Source: Microbispora catharanthi
Lineage (GTDB): Bacteria > Actinomycetota > Actinomycetes > Streptosporangiales > Streptosporangiaceae
NCBI RefSeq assembly: GCF_006334915.2
Contig: NZ_VDMA02000020.1
Coordinates: 62,001-126,000, forward strand
Direction: 5' to 3'
DNA length: 64,000 nt
Position numbers and translations under genes: made by a program. Of this stretch, positions 18,032 through 26,384 are shown piece after piece. The notes under the pieces were generated by a model, which did no database searches, was not told the origin of the DNA, and saw only the letters and a list, made by a program, of their open reading frames with translations. How positions within the stretch are numbered: the first letter of the stretch is position 1; every line of letters starts with the position of its first letter.

Positions 18032-18475
18032 TCACTCCCGGGGGTACACGAGGGCGGTGGCGCCCTCGATCTCCATGACGTCGACCGTGGCCCCCGGCGG
18101 GATCACGAGCGTCTCGTCGTAGGCACGGGCCGACCACTCCTCGCCGCCGATCCGCACCCGGCCGTCCCTGCCGGTGACCTCCTTGGTCACGTACGCGGAC
18201 TTGCCGACGAGCGCGGACACCCCGAAGCGCTTCGGCGGCGGCTGCTTGATGTGCCGGAGCGCGATCGGGCGCACCCCGGCGAGGCCGGCGGCGGAGGCGA
18301 CGACGAACACGGCGAGCTGGATCGCGGGCGGCAGCCCGACGGCCGCGACGACGGTCGTGAGCAGGGCCGCGACCGACAGCAGGCCCAATGCCGCGGTCAG
18401 CGTGAAGATCTCCGCGGCACCCAGCACCGCCGCCAGGATGAGCCATACGATCCAGGGGTCCATTGCCGCCTCCAT
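18032..18475 (-). CDS. NfeD-like membrane protein, partner of SPFH protein
   Basis: 147 residues. Two to three membrane helices (PWIVWLILAAVLGAAEIFTLTA, LLSVAALLTTVVAAVGL, QLAVFVVASAAGLAGV) followed by the small OB-fold NfeD C-terminal domain (LVGKSAYVTKEVTGRDGRVRIGGEEWSARAYDETLVIPPGATVDVMEIEGATALV). It is the short NfeD1b form lacking the ClpP-type protease domain, the form encoded next to paraslipin/QmcA. Immediately upstream of the SPFH gene on the same strand with a 3-base gap. It helps membrane microdomain assembly or quality control with its partner. Confidence 0.92.
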   Translation of the reverse strand: MEAAMDPWIVWLILAAVLGAAEIFTLTAALGLLSVAALLTTVVAAVGLPPAIQLAVFVVASAAGLAGVRPIALRHIKQPPPKRFGVSALVGKSAYVTKEVTGRDGRVRIGGEEWSARAYDETLVIPPGATVDVMEIEGATALVYPRE

Positions 18476-18570
18476 AGCAATGAACGAACACCGCTCGGGT
18501 CGGGTTCCTCCTCCTCAAACCTAACGCGTACGGCCGCGGTCTCCCAGAGAGCCCGGTATCACGCCGGGTT

Positions 18571-19002
18571 TCATACAGGGGACGCGGTGACGCGGAACTC
18601 GTTGCCCTCCGGGTCGGCCATCAGGATGTGGTCGTCGAACGCCTCCAGGATCGTGCCGCCGGCGCGCACCAGCCGGGCCGCCTCCGCCCTGATCCGCTCC
18701 CACCGGTCGGCGGCCGTGCCGTCCCCCGGCACGCGGACGTCGATGTGGAGCCGGTTTTCCGCCGTCTTCCGCTCGGGGACCCGGAGGATGGAGAGCCGGG
18801 GGCCGACCCCCTCGGGGTCGCAGAGGCAGGCGCCGTCGTCCTCGGTGCCGCCGGCCGGCAGGTCGAACCGCGCGAACGACTCCTCACTGGTCGCGTACCG
18901 GGCTGCCGGGATCTCGTCGACGTAGCCGAGCGCCGTCTTCCAGAACTCGGCGAGGAGCCGCGCGTTGTCGCAGTAAAGGGTCAGATCAATTGCTACTGCC
19001 AT
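18571..19002 (-). CDS. VOC/glyoxalase-like superfamily protein
   Basis: 143 residues with two beta-alpha-beta-beta-beta halves: N-terminal IDLTLYCDNARLLAEFWKTALGY and C-terminal NRLHIDVRVPG ... ILEAFDDHILMADPEGNEFRV. The closing MADPEGNEFR is the hallmark of the C-terminal half of glyoxalase-like proteins that bind small molecules or metals. The first potential ligand positions are not His (L-x-L-Y), so metal catalysis is uncertain. It follows the L,D-transpeptidase gene by 46 bp on the same strand, but a functional tie is not evident. Confidence 0.85.
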   Translation of the reverse strand: MAVAIDLTLYCDNARLLAEFWKTALGYVDEIPAARYATSEESFARFDLPAGGTEDDGACLCDPEGVGPRLSILRVPERKTAENRLHIDVRVPGDGTAADRWERIRAEAARLVRAGGTILEAFDDHILMADPEGNEFRVTASPV

Positions 19003-19048
19003 GACTCGACCGTAATGCAGGACGCTGACTTGGACGCGGCCATCTCTG

Positions 19049-20230
19049 TCAAGAGACGGCGGAAGGGGTCTCGGCCGCGTCGTGCCGGAGGGCGCTGCCG
19101 GCGAGCCATCGGGGCCAGGAGAGCTGCCAGTAGCTCCAGCCGTTGTTCCACTCCAGGTGGCGTGTGGTGCCCGTGACGATGACGGGATCGCCGCGCAGCG
19201 CGTGCTCGTAGAACCACCGCGCCTGGTCGGGTCGGACGTTCACGCAGCCGTGGCTGACGTTGGCCCGGCCCTGCGCCCACACGTTGTCCAGCGCGTGGAC
19301 GTACTCGCCGCTGTTGGAGATCCGCACGGCGTAGTCGATGAGCTTGTCGTAGTAGCCGGGGTCGCCCTTGCGGCGGCCCGGCGAGACCATGCGGACGGGG
19401 TTGCCCCTGTCCATCGTCAGGTGGATCCCGCTCGTGGTCGTGTACTCCCTGGTGGTCGCCATGCCGGCGCTGATCGGCAGGCGCTGGGCCACCCTGCCGT
19501 CCTGCCGCACCACCATCTGATGGGCGCGGGTGTCGACCGTGCTGACCATGGCCCGCCCCACGGTGAAGGCCACGCTCCGGTCGGCGGAGCCGTACGTGCC
19601 GGGGGCGGCGCGGACGCCGGCGAGATGGGCGGTGACGCGCACCTCGCCGCCGGCCGGCCACCACGTCCGCGGCCGGTAGACGACCTGGGTGGAACTCGCC
19701 CAGTGCCAGGCGCCCTCGGTCGGGCCCCGGACCACCAGCGCCCGCTCGACCGCCGCGCGCTCCTCGACCGGTCTGGTGAACGTCACGATGATCGGCATGC
19801 CGATCCCGACGGTCTCCCCGTCGTACGGGACGATCGAGGCGACGGCGACCTCACGGCGCGGGGTGAGCGTGCGGAACCGCCCCGCGACCTGGGCGGTGAC
19901 ATTCTGGGGTCCGGTCGCGACCGCGTTGACGACATACTGCGTGCCGGGGCGCAGCGTCCGCGACGACCGCCACACGGTGCGGGCCGGGTCGAAGGCGCCG
20001 GGCACCGGGTCGCGCCCCGCGAAAGCCAGCACGCTGGTCAGCGTGCCGCCCTCCGCCCTGACGACCAGCCCGGCATCCGGCGGGACCGCCACGGCGCCGG
20101 AGGCCGGGCTGATCGTGATGCGCGGCGCGGGCGGCACGCGGACGGCGCAGCCCGCGACAAGCGCGGGACAGGCCACGAGCAGCGCCGCGAGCAGGGCGCG
20201 GGCGGCGGGAGGCAGGGTGCGTGGCTTCAC
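19049..20230 (-). CDS. L,D-transpeptidase lipoprotein (YkuD domain)
   Basis: 393 residues from GTG 20230. Signal peptide with lipobox VAGC, two Ig-like beta domains (RITISPASGAVAVPPDAG; SIVPYDGETVGIGMPI), then the YkuD catalytic domain with GIHLTMDRGNPV, INSGEYVHAL-type loop SNSGEYVHALDNVW and catalytic motif SHGCVNVRPDQARWFYEHA (Cys nucleophile with His and Arg). Matches the layout of mycobacterial LdtA/Ldt(Mt2) enzymes that form 3-3 cross-links between diaminopimelate residues in peptidoglycan. It ends in a Trp-rich tail (WNNGWSYWQLSW), usual for the family. Such enzymes are carbapenem-sensitive rather than penicillin-sensitive. Alternative upstream starts exist but only this one gives a signal peptide. 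Confidence 0.93.
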   Translation of the reverse strand: MKPRTLPPAARALLAALLVACPALVAGCAVRVPPAPRITISPASGAVAVPPDAGLVVRAEGGTLTSVLAFAGRDPVPGAFDPARTVWRSSRTLRPGTQYVVNAVATGPQNVTAQVAGRFRTLTPRREVAVASIVPYDGETVGIGMPIIVTFTRPVEERAAVERALVVRGPTEGAWHWASSTQVVYRPRTWWPAGGEVRVTAHLAGVRAAPGTYGSADRSVAFTVGRAMVSTVDTRAHQMVVRQDGRVAQRLPISAGMATTREYTTTSGIHLTMDRGNPVRMVSPGRRKGDPGYYDKLIDYAVRISNSGEYVHALDNVWAQGRANVSHGCVNVRPDQARWFYEHALRGDPVIVTGTTRHLEWNNGWSYWQLSWPRWLAGSALRHDAAETPSAVS

Positions 20231-20268
20231 GGGCACCCAAGATAGCGACGGGTGACGACAAGAACACG

Positions 20269-21360
20269 CTAAGTCGCCGGAAGGATCCTTCCCGAGACCT
20301 CGCCGAGGCTGATGCCGTGCGAGGTCCACGCCGTGATCGTGACGGTGTCGCCGTCCTCCAGGAAGGTCCGGGTCTCGCCGGGCAGTTTGACCGGCTCCGC
20401 GCCGTTCCAGGTCAGCTCGATGAGCGAGCCGGGCTGCCCGGGGGACGAGACCGTGCCGCTCGCGAACAGGTCGCCGGTGCGAAGACTGGCGCCGTTCACG
20501 GTCATGTGGGCGAGCATCTGGTCGGGCGTCCAGTACATGTCGCGGAACGACGGCGTCGAGACCGTCTCGCCGTTCAGTTCGACGTGCAGGGTGAGGTCGA
20601 GCCCCCAGGGCGCCTGGCGGCGAAGGTAGGTGAGCGGCTCCGGTTCCTGCGACCGGCCCTCGACCCTGGCCTCCTCCAGGGCGTCGAGCGGCGTGATCCA
20701 CGCGGACATCGAGGTGGCGAACGACTTGCCCAGGAACGGCCCGAGCGGGACGTACTCCCACGCCTGGATGTCGCGGGCGCTCCAGTCGTTGACGAGCGCC
20801 ACCCCGAAGACGTGGTCCTCGAACGCGCCCGCGCGCTCGCCGAGCCGCGTCGGCACCCCGACGACGAAGCCGACCTCCGCCTCGATGTCGAGCTTCTGCG
20901 AGGGGCCGAACGACGGCCGCTGCCCGCACGGCCGCCTGATTGGAGTCCCAGAGACGACGACGGTGCCCGCCCGCCCGTGGTAGCCGACGGGCAGGTGCCG
21001 CCAGTTCTGCTTCAGCGGCTCGTCGTCCGGCCGGAACATCCGCCCGAGGTTCGACGCGTGCTCGAGCGAGGCGTAGAAGTCCACGTAGTCGGCCACCTCG
21101 ACCGGCAGGTGCAGGGTCACCTCCGCCAGCGGGATCAGGTGGTCGCCCGTGGCCGCCGCCTCGCGTGCCCGCGCCCGCGTCTCCTGCCAGGCCGCACGGC
21201 CCAGGGCCAGCAGCGGGTTGAGGCTGGGCGCGGCGTAGACGTCCCCGCCGAGGGCGGCCGCCAGGTCGAGGACCTGGTCCCCGACCCGGACGCCGACCCT
21301 GCGGGGCTCGCCGGGCCGGGAGAACACGCCGTACGGCAGGTTGTCGAGCCCGAAGCTCAT
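20269..21360 (-). CDS. fahA: Fumarylacetoacetase
   Basis: 363 residues from ATG 21360, overlapping hmgA by 4 bp. The start FGLDNLPYGVFSRPG is the family signature; metal- and substrate-site segments include DFYASLEHASNLGRMFRP, NWRHLPVGYHGRAGTVVVSGTPIRRP, DIEAEVGFVVGVP, NDWSARDIQAWEYVPLGPFLGKSFATSMSAWI and LFASGTVSSP. It hydrolyses fumarylacetoacetate to fumarate and acetoacetate, the last step of homogentisate degradation. Somewhat shorter than typical FahA (about 400). The maleylacetoacetate isomerase is not in the operon. Confidence 0.95.
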   Translation of the reverse strand: MSFGLDNLPYGVFSRPGEPRRVGVRVGDQVLDLAAALGGDVYAAPSLNPLLALGRAAWQETRARAREAAATGDHLIPLAEVTLHLPVEVADYVDFYASLEHASNLGRMFRPDDEPLKQNWRHLPVGYHGRAGTVVVSGTPIRRPCGQRPSFGPSQKLDIEAEVGFVVGVPTRLGERAGAFEDHVFGVALVNDWSARDIQAWEYVPLGPFLGKSFATSMSAWITPLDALEEARVEGRSQEPEPLTYLRRQAPWGLDLTLHVELNGETVSTPSFRDMYWTPDQMLAHMTVNGASLRTGDLFASGTVSSPGQPGSLIELTWNGAEPVKLPGETRTFLEDGDTVTITAWTSHGISLGEVSGRILPAT

Positions 21361-22523
21361 CTCGCCCACGTCCACGCGTAGCCGGTGTCCTCGCAGGCGA
21401 GGGCGGCCTGGCCGAGGTCGAGCGGGCGGAACGTGTCGATCATGACGGCCATCTCGGTCGTCTCGGTGTGCCCCTGGCGCACGGCCTCGACGGCGGCCTC
21501 CACCGCGCCCGGCTGCGGGCCGTGCGTGAAGCCGGCCGGGTGCAGCGAGATCGAGCCGACGTCGATGCCCGACCCCTTCCTGGCCGTGTAGTCGCCGCCC
21601 ACGTAGAACATGAACTCGTCGGAGTCCACGTTGTGGTGGTTGTACGGGATCGGCACGGCCTCCGGGTGGAAGTCCAGCGGCCGGGGACAGAACGAGCAGA
21701 CGACGAAGCCCGGGCCCTCGAAGGTCTGGTGGACCGGCGGCGGCGCGTGGGTGCGCTTCACGATCGGCTCGAAGTCCTGGATGTTGAACGCGTACGGGTA
21801 GAGGCAGCCGTCCCAGCCCACCACGTCGAAGGGGTGGTGGGCGTAGGTCAGCCTGGTCAGCCCGCCCCGTGTCCTGACCAGGACCTGGACCTCCTCGCCG
21901 TCCACGAGCAGCGGCTCGGCCGGCGCGCGCAGGTCGCGCTCGCAGTAGGGCGCGTGCTCCAGGAACTGGCCGAACTGGGACAGGTAGCGCTTCGGCGGCC
22001 TGATGTGCCCGGCCGCCTCGATCACCAGCGCGGTCACCGGGCCCTCGGGCACCCACCGGTGGATCGTCCCGGTCGGGATCACCACGTAGTCGCCCTCGGC
22101 CACGTCGAGCGCGCCGTACGCCGACTCGAACCGGGCCCTGCCGCGCGCGATGTAGACGCACTCGTCGCCCATCGAGTCGCGGTACAGCTCGCTGGGCGTC
22201 CGCGTCGCGGCGTACGAGATGCGGACGTCGGAGTTGCCCGCGAGCAGCATCCGCCCGGAGACCAGGTCGCCGTCGGGCGTCAGGTCCTGGGTGCGGAAAT
22301 GGCGTGGGGACAGCGGCAGGTTGGGCGTGAGGCCGGGCGCGCCCGCGTCCACGGCCTCGGCCTTGACGATGGCGGTCGGCGCGTGACGGTGGTAGAGCAG
22401 CGAGGAGTCGGAGGAGAAGCCCTCCTCTCCCATGAGCTCCTCCTTGTACAGCCCGCCGTCGGGCGCGCGGAACTGCACGTGGCGCTTGCGCGGCACCTCA
22501 CCGACCACGCGGTAGTACGGCAT
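21357..22523 (-). CDS. hmgA: Homogentisate 1,2-dioxygenase
   Basis: 388 residues. Cupin-type dioxygenase with GDYVVIPTGTIHRWV in the first barrel and the iron-site segments PIPYNHHNVDSDEFMFYVGGDYTARKG, SISLHPAGFTHGPQPGAVEAAV. It opens the aromatic ring of homogentisate to maleylacetoacetate in tyrosine/phenylalanine catabolism. Translationally coupled to fahA. Its promoter region carries an inverted repeat at 22556-22570 that may be an operator. Confidence 0.95.
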   Translation of the reverse strand: MPYYRVVGEVPRKRHVQFRAPDGGLYKEELMGEEGFSSDSSLLYHRHAPTAIVKAEAVDAGAPGLTPNLPLSPRHFRTQDLTPDGDLVSGRMLLAGNSDVRISYAATRTPSELYRDSMGDECVYIARGRARFESAYGALDVAEGDYVVIPTGTIHRWVPEGPVTALVIEAAGHIRPPKRYLSQFGQFLEHAPYCERDLRAPAEPLLVDGEEVQVLVRTRGGLTRLTYAHHPFDVVGWDGCLYPYAFNIQDFEPIVKRTHAPPPVHQTFEGPGFVVCSFCPRPLDFHPEAVPIPYNHHNVDSDEFMFYVGGDYTARKGSGIDVGSISLHPAGFTHGPQPGAVEAAVEAVRQGHTETTEMAVMIDTFRPLDLGQAALACEDTGYAWTWAR

Positions 22524-22555
22524 GACGCCTCCTCTGCTCGTCTTTTAGATTTCTT

Positions 22556-22570
22556 GTCCGTTAATCGGAC
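22556..22570. promoter_or_regulatory. GTCCG-N5-CGGAC inverted repeat upstream of hmgA
   Basis: Arms GTCCG (22556-22560) and CGGAC (22566-22570) around TTAAT, 33-47 bp before the hmgA start, next to an AT-rich TATATAT stretch that could hold the -10 region. A symmetric site here fits a repressor or activator of homogentisate catabolism. Confidence 0.45.
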
Positions 22571-23115
22571 GTCAGTGTCCTATATATGTACGACGATTCG
22601 CCATGAGTGGCCGGATGTCAAGGTGGAGGGTGACCGCTTACCGACCGGGTCCAGGGAGAACCGGCAAGACATCCATGACGCGACCGCATAAGGGTCACCA
22701 GGGACGGCCGGCGTCCTTCAGGTCCCCAAGGGGTTTCGCAATCTCCGCCCGGGACCCGTCCTGCCCGCCACAGCGTGGCCGGTCTTGGACCACCGCCGGG
22801 TCGAGAAACCGGACCTCGGCTCACCATCCTGACGTCGGCAAAACCGTCACACCCGCTGGCATGTTGCGTGAACGCCGTCGGCAGGCAGGTTGGACAACAA
22901 GCTAAGGATAAATCATCTCTTATTGACATATTAAAGTCAAGATTGTGATTGGTGATGGACTGATCGCAGGCTGTCATAAGAGGCCTTGTCCTATAGCCGT
23001 TTGCGACCGATATGATCGTCGAGGTGTGCACCCCCTGGTGATCAGCAAGGGTGGAGCCCCTGGCAGGAAGTGTCTTGGGACGGATCAACTTCGCTACCAG
23101 GAACTCCAGGCGTCC

Positions 23116-23253
23116 ACCCTTGTCACATACGCCGCCACACTCGAGATCAGCCGCTCCACCGTCGAGTTCCTGGCTCGCACATCGCGGTTTCGCTTGGCTT
23201 CGGCGCGCCGCCTTTCCTGGTGTTCCGACGGTACTACCGGCTGCCGCGGTTGA
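23116..23253 (+). pseudogene. Probable IS5-type transposase N-terminal remnant
   Basis: The reading frame contains LVTYAATLEISRSTVEFLAR (23119-23178), which resembles the N-terminal pattern L-V-T-Y-x-A-x-L-x-x-x-x-x-x-V-E-x-L-x-R that I associate with actinobacterial IS5-group DDE transposases. Beyond it the sequence loses similarity and stops at 23251-23253, so only the first 20 or so residues remain. Recognition is from memory of the family pattern and could be mistaken. Confidence 0.35.
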
Positions 23254-23294
23254 TCGGGTTATGCACGCCTGCTAGCGCGTGATGCGTGAGCCGT

Positions 23295-24236
23295 TCACCC
23301 AGCCAGGAGCTTGTCTGCGTTCTGCACCTTAATCTGAAGGTTCTTCTGGTAGGCGCGGAGCGCTTCCTGGTTCTCGGTGATGAGCCGACGCTGCGCGTCG
23401 GCCTCCGCCTGTGCCCGCAGGCCGAGGTAGTTGACCTCGAGCTTGCACTTCATGTCCGTCGTGGACGTGTCGATCTCTTCCTTGGACAGTGCTCCGCCGT
23501 CACGGCGCGGTCCCCAACGGGGGTCCTCCCATGCCTGCTGGGGAGTGTCGTAGGCGTAGCCTGCCCGCCGCATGCACTGGCTCCACGCCTTCGTCGCCTC
23601 GACGACGCCCGGCGCCTGCTCGGACTGATCGGAGGCGAGATTCTCCAGCTTGGTGAGGAGCCACTCGTCGTCCGCCGAGGTGCTGGCGGAGACCGCCCGC
23701 CGCGCCTCTCCCGTGCAGCCCTCCGAGGGCATGCTCTTGCCGTTCACCGTCTGCTGGCCCTGTCCTGTGAGCAGGGACTGTTCCTCGACCGACATGGGGG
23801 CGCGCGAGGGGGCGGAGTCGGAGCGTGCTTTGCCGGCGTCGGGAGCGTCCTTGTCCGAGTCGTCCTTCTGCGGCATTCCGGCGTACCCGTATTTGGCAGT
23901 GAGATCGGGATCGATGAACAGGTAGCGCCGGTCACGAGGGAAGGGATCGGTACCAACGGGAACCTTCGCTGTGAAGCGGTTGGCGAAGCCGAACCTCTCC
24001 ATGCACTTGCCGAGAGCCGAGCGCAGCCCATTCGTGAGCTGGGCCCGCTGGGCGGGGGTTTCCTTGTACTGATCCAAAGGGAAGGAGAAGTTCTGAATCG
24101 TGTCCAGCCGGGCCGCCACCTCCATGGTGCCCGACTGGGCTCCTGATGCGGCCTGTGCACTTCCGCATGCGGTCGCCAGTGACACGAAACCAATCGTGAC
24201 GGCGGCCTTCACCTTACCGGAGATAGGAATGCTCAC
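23295..24236 (-). CDS. Secreted lipoprotein of unknown function
   Basis: 313 residues from GTG 24236 with AAGG ribosome site 7-8 bp upstream. Signal peptide with lipobox-like ATAC (Cys about 24), then about 290 residues with few hydrophobic stretches and cysteines in GKCMERFGF, EGCTGEARR, WSQCMRRAGYAYDTPQQAW and MKCKLEVNYL. The C-terminal part is helical (QAEADAQRRLITENQEALRAYQKNLQIKVQN). The C-x-x-x-x-G and WSQCM-x-x-x-GY pattern recalls lipoproteins common in Streptosporangiaceae; function unknown. It lies 49 bp downstream of the first I36-type inhibitor gene on the same strand, so it may share their transcription. Confidence 0.7.
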   Translation of the reverse strand: MSIPISGKVKAAVTIGFVSLATACGSAQAASGAQSGTMEVAARLDTIQNFSFPLDQYKETPAQRAQLTNGLRSALGKCMERFGFANRFTAKVPVGTDPFPRDRRYLFIDPDLTAKYGYAGMPQKDDSDKDAPDAGKARSDSAPSRAPMSVEEQSLLTGQGQQTVNGKSMPSEGCTGEARRAVSASTSADDEWLLTKLENLASDQSEQAPGVVEATKAWSQCMRRAGYAYDTPQQAWEDPRWGPRRDGGALSKEEIDTSTTDMKCKLEVNYLGLRAQAEADAQRRLITENQEALRAYQKNLQIKVQNADKLLAG

Positions 24237-24285
24237 CTAGCTGCCTTTCTTCTCGTCTGGGCAGAGCCTTGGGAAACTCGCAGGT

Positions 24286-24732
24286 TCAGGGGCAGCGCCA
24301 CGTGACGGCGCTCGCCTTGTTGTCGAAGTCGACGTTGGCCATGTCCGAGATACGCATCCCCGGATACATGACGACCGAGGTCCCGCTTCCGCCGACGAGT
24401 TGCCACAGCACTGCGCTGCATGATAGGTCGAGATTCTCCGCACGGCTCGCGGTGTTGTTGACAGTCAGATACGACTGAGCCCAAGTGGACCCGCTGAGGT
24501 ACCAGTAGTTGTCGTCGGTGAAATCGGAGTCGGGAATGTAATAGTCCACCCGCTCGCCGCCAGCCAGCAACCGGTACAGGCACAACTCTCCCTCAAAGCA
24601 ATATCCGTTGGCGCCGGCCGGCCCAGCCTTCGCCGGTGCGGTCAATAGCACCGCCGTGGCGCTCCCCAGGGCGACTGCCGCCAGGATGCGAGCCATACGA
24701 CGCGTCAACGTCTGCTTCATCTGACTCTCCAT
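24286..24732 (-). CDS. Secreted I36-type (SMI-like) peptidase inhibitor
   Basis: 148 residues. Signal peptide (ILAAVALGSATAVLLTAPAKAGPAG) then the beta-gamma crystallin-like fold starting GYCFEGELCLYRLLAGGERVDY, the usual opening of Streptomyces metalloproteinase inhibitor (I36) relatives. Cysteines: GYC, ELC, LSC, WRC, giving up to two disulfides. The most divergent of the three tandem copies: the C-terminus ends at TWRCP and lacks the SSHYKWTG(T) tail of the other two. Role as a metalloprotease inhibitor is inferred from the family; some crystallin-like relatives bind calcium instead. Confidence 0.72.
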   Translation of the reverse strand: MESQMKQTLTRRMARILAAVALGSATAVLLTAPAKAGPAGANGYCFEGELCLYRLLAGGERVDYYIPDSDFTDDNYWYLSGSTWAQSYLTVNNTASRAENLDLSCSAVLWQLVGGSGTSVVMYPGMRISDMANVDFDNKASAVTWRCP

Positions 24733-24745
24733 GCTCTACGTCGCT

Positions 24746-25222
24746 TCATTGCCCGGTGGATCCGTTCGTGCATTCCTTGGTGCCGGTCCACTTATAGTGT
24801 GAGCTGATCGCGTCATTGTAGTTGCCGCTGACCAAGGCCAGGTTACTGATATTGGTCCCTATCGGAAGCCAGAAGCCGCCGCCGCCAAACTCGATGTCGC
24901 GGTACAGGTACCAGACGCACCGGGTCTCGGCGTTGACGATCGAGCTGACCTGGTCATTGATGTTGATTCCGCTTTCCGAGAAATCTATCCAGAACACATC
25001 TGCTGACGATGTGTAGTTATGGTCGGTCCGGGTGAAGTCGAGCATGCCGCCCGTGTAGTCCGAATCCCGGTACAGGCACAGGTTGCCGTCCTCGGCCGCG
25101 ACATCGCAGTACCCGTCGTGGCCGGCCAGGGCTGGTCGGGGAGCGCCCACTACCGTCGCAGCGGCTACGGCGAGTGCCGTGAAGAATGTCGTGTAACGCC
25201 ATCCTCGCTTGTTGGCAGCCAA
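24746..25222 (-). CDS. Secreted I36-type inhibitor, copy 2
   Basis: 158 residues. Signal peptide (TTFFTALAVAAATVVGAPRPALA), mature start GHDGYCDVAAEDGNLCLYRD, then GGMLDFTRTDHNYTSS. It shares its whole architecture and a C-terminal YNDAISSHYKWTGTKECTNG with copy 3, so the two arose by tandem duplication. The central segment WYLYRDIEFGGGGFWLP parallels WYVFEDIEWGGDGFRYP in copy 3. Copies 2 and 3 are separated by only 25 bp, and copy 1 by 13 bp, indicating one operon. Confidence 0.75.
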   Translation of the reverse strand: MAANKRGWRYTTFFTALAVAAATVVGAPRPALAGHDGYCDVAAEDGNLCLYRDSDYTGGMLDFTRTDHNYTSSADVFWIDFSESGININDQVSSIVNAETRCVWYLYRDIEFGGGGFWLPIGTNISNLALVSGNYNDAISSHYKWTGTKECTNGSTGQ

Positions 25223-25247
25223 TCTATCTCCTCGCTACATGCCGCGC

Positions 25248-25727
25248 TCATTGGCCGGTGGAACCGTTCGTGCACTCCTGAGTGCCAGTCCATTTGTAGT
25301 GTGAGCTGATCCGGTCGTTCCAGTTTCCGATGTTGAGATAACGGAGATCCGGAAAATCCAGACCGTATGGGTAGCGGAATCCATCTCCGCCCCATTCGAT
25401 GTCCTCGAAGACATACCACTCGCAAGTAAGTTCTCGGTTCTTCAGCGCACTGGCCGCGTCGTTTACATTCCAGCCCGTGGGTTGGCCCTGTTGGCCCGGC
25501 TCGTAGAAGTAGTCCGCCGCGGACGTGTAATCCTTGTCGGTCCGCGTGAAGTCCAGCATGCCTCCGCCGTTATTGATGTCCTGGTAGAGGCAGAGATCGC
25601 CGTCCTCGTAGTCGATTCGACAGTTGCCGTCATGCCCGGCCTTGGCCGGCGTGGTGACAGAAACAGCTGCCACCACGGCCAGCAGTGACGCGAACAGTGC
25701 TCTGCTCGCAACTCCGGCTTGCCGCAA
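25248..25727 (-). CDS. Secreted I36-type inhibitor, copy 3 (first gene of operon)
   Basis: 159 residues from TTG 25727 with a GAGG ribosome site 6 bp away. Signal peptide (LFASLLAVVAAVSVTTPAKA), mature start GHDGNCRIDYEDGDLCLYQD, GGMLDFTRTDKDYTSAADYF, and C-terminal WNDRISSHYKWTGTQECTNG. Four cysteines. Highest-placed gene in a minus-strand operon with copies 2 and 1 and perhaps the lipoprotein. The promoter should lie in the gene-poor spacer to the right. Confidence 0.75.
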   Translation of the reverse strand: MRQAGVASRALFASLLAVVAAVSVTTPAKAGHDGNCRIDYEDGDLCLYQDINNGGGMLDFTRTDKDYTSAADYFYEPGQQGQPTGWNVNDAASALKNRELTCEWYVFEDIEWGGDGFRYPYGLDFPDLRYLNIGNWNDRISSHYKWTGTQECTNGSTGQ

Positions 25728-26364
25728 GTCGGCCTCGCTTTCTTTCGCTGCCCATTGTTCGTCGGAATGATCGTCACTTATTGGATGGCTGGATGCAAGA
25801 AATCTTTTCCGGCGTCTGAGACGTGACCGGTTGGGGCAATCAAGATCGTTGGTTGATATAAATTACATGGCAGTGGCCGGCAATGAACCCTGACTTGGTC
25901 TTTACCTGGTTGGCTGGCTGGTTCGGGCGAGCTCGCCTACAAAGTGAGCGGTTTTTGCCTTGGGTCAAACAACTACTCGGCCTACCCGCTCCGCATCGGC
26001 GGTCGGCTCCGGGCGCCCCGCGTCGTGTCGTCGCCCGTGGTTGGTCGAGATACCGATGGCCTCGCGCAGCTACGCCCTGACGGCGGGCATATGACGGTGG
26101 CGCCCCAAGAGGCGCTCGCTCGGATGATTCCGATTTCAGTTGCCATATTCGAGCAGCGTACGTGAGCTGGGGGAGATGTCTTTTGACTTTCCCTGCACGG
26201 TTATTGGACATTTGTGTACGCTGCCGTCCTGTTCGGTCAAGCCCGGGACGTCAATGGATGGCCGGTTGGCGGGAGGGTAGAGTGCCGGCGCTGTCCGGAC
26301 CAGCGTTCTGTGCGAGATGGCATGAGAGCTACTCACGCAAATTACACGGGTGCATTCACTCCGT

Positions 26365-26384
26365 AATGTGAGCTGGATCACATT
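26365..26384. promoter_or_regulatory. Perfect CRP/FNR-type palindrome (TGTGA-N6-TCACA)
   Basis: AATGTGA (26365-26371), six bases, TCACATT (26378-26384): arms of 7 bp with no mismatch, identical to the consensus core of cAMP-receptor-protein sites, which actinobacterial Crp proteins also recognise. It lies 638 bp from the I36 operon start and 692 bp from the large secreted protein start, so which promoter it serves is not evident. Confidence 0.6.

Larger units (their letters stand above)
22524..23294. other. Intergenic region with palindromes and AT-rich patch
   Basis: This 770-bp span has no convincing complete gene. It contains the hmgA operator-like site, an AT-rich patch (22890-22960) with TTGAC-N8-GTCAA (22923-22940), an imperfect inverted repeat AAGGGTGGA (23047-23055) / TCCACCCTT (23113-23121), and the transposase-like scrap described separately. 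The base composition is lower in GC than the preceding genes, marking the left edge of the accessory region. Confidence 0.6.

Noticed and set aside
17218-18925. Plus-strand frames opposite SPFH/NfeD/VOC
   Set aside because: Antisense shadows of three well-supported minus-strand genes.
22618-23088. Minus-strand 156-codon frame
   Set aside because: No ribosome site or family pattern and crosses AT-rich palindromic sequence.
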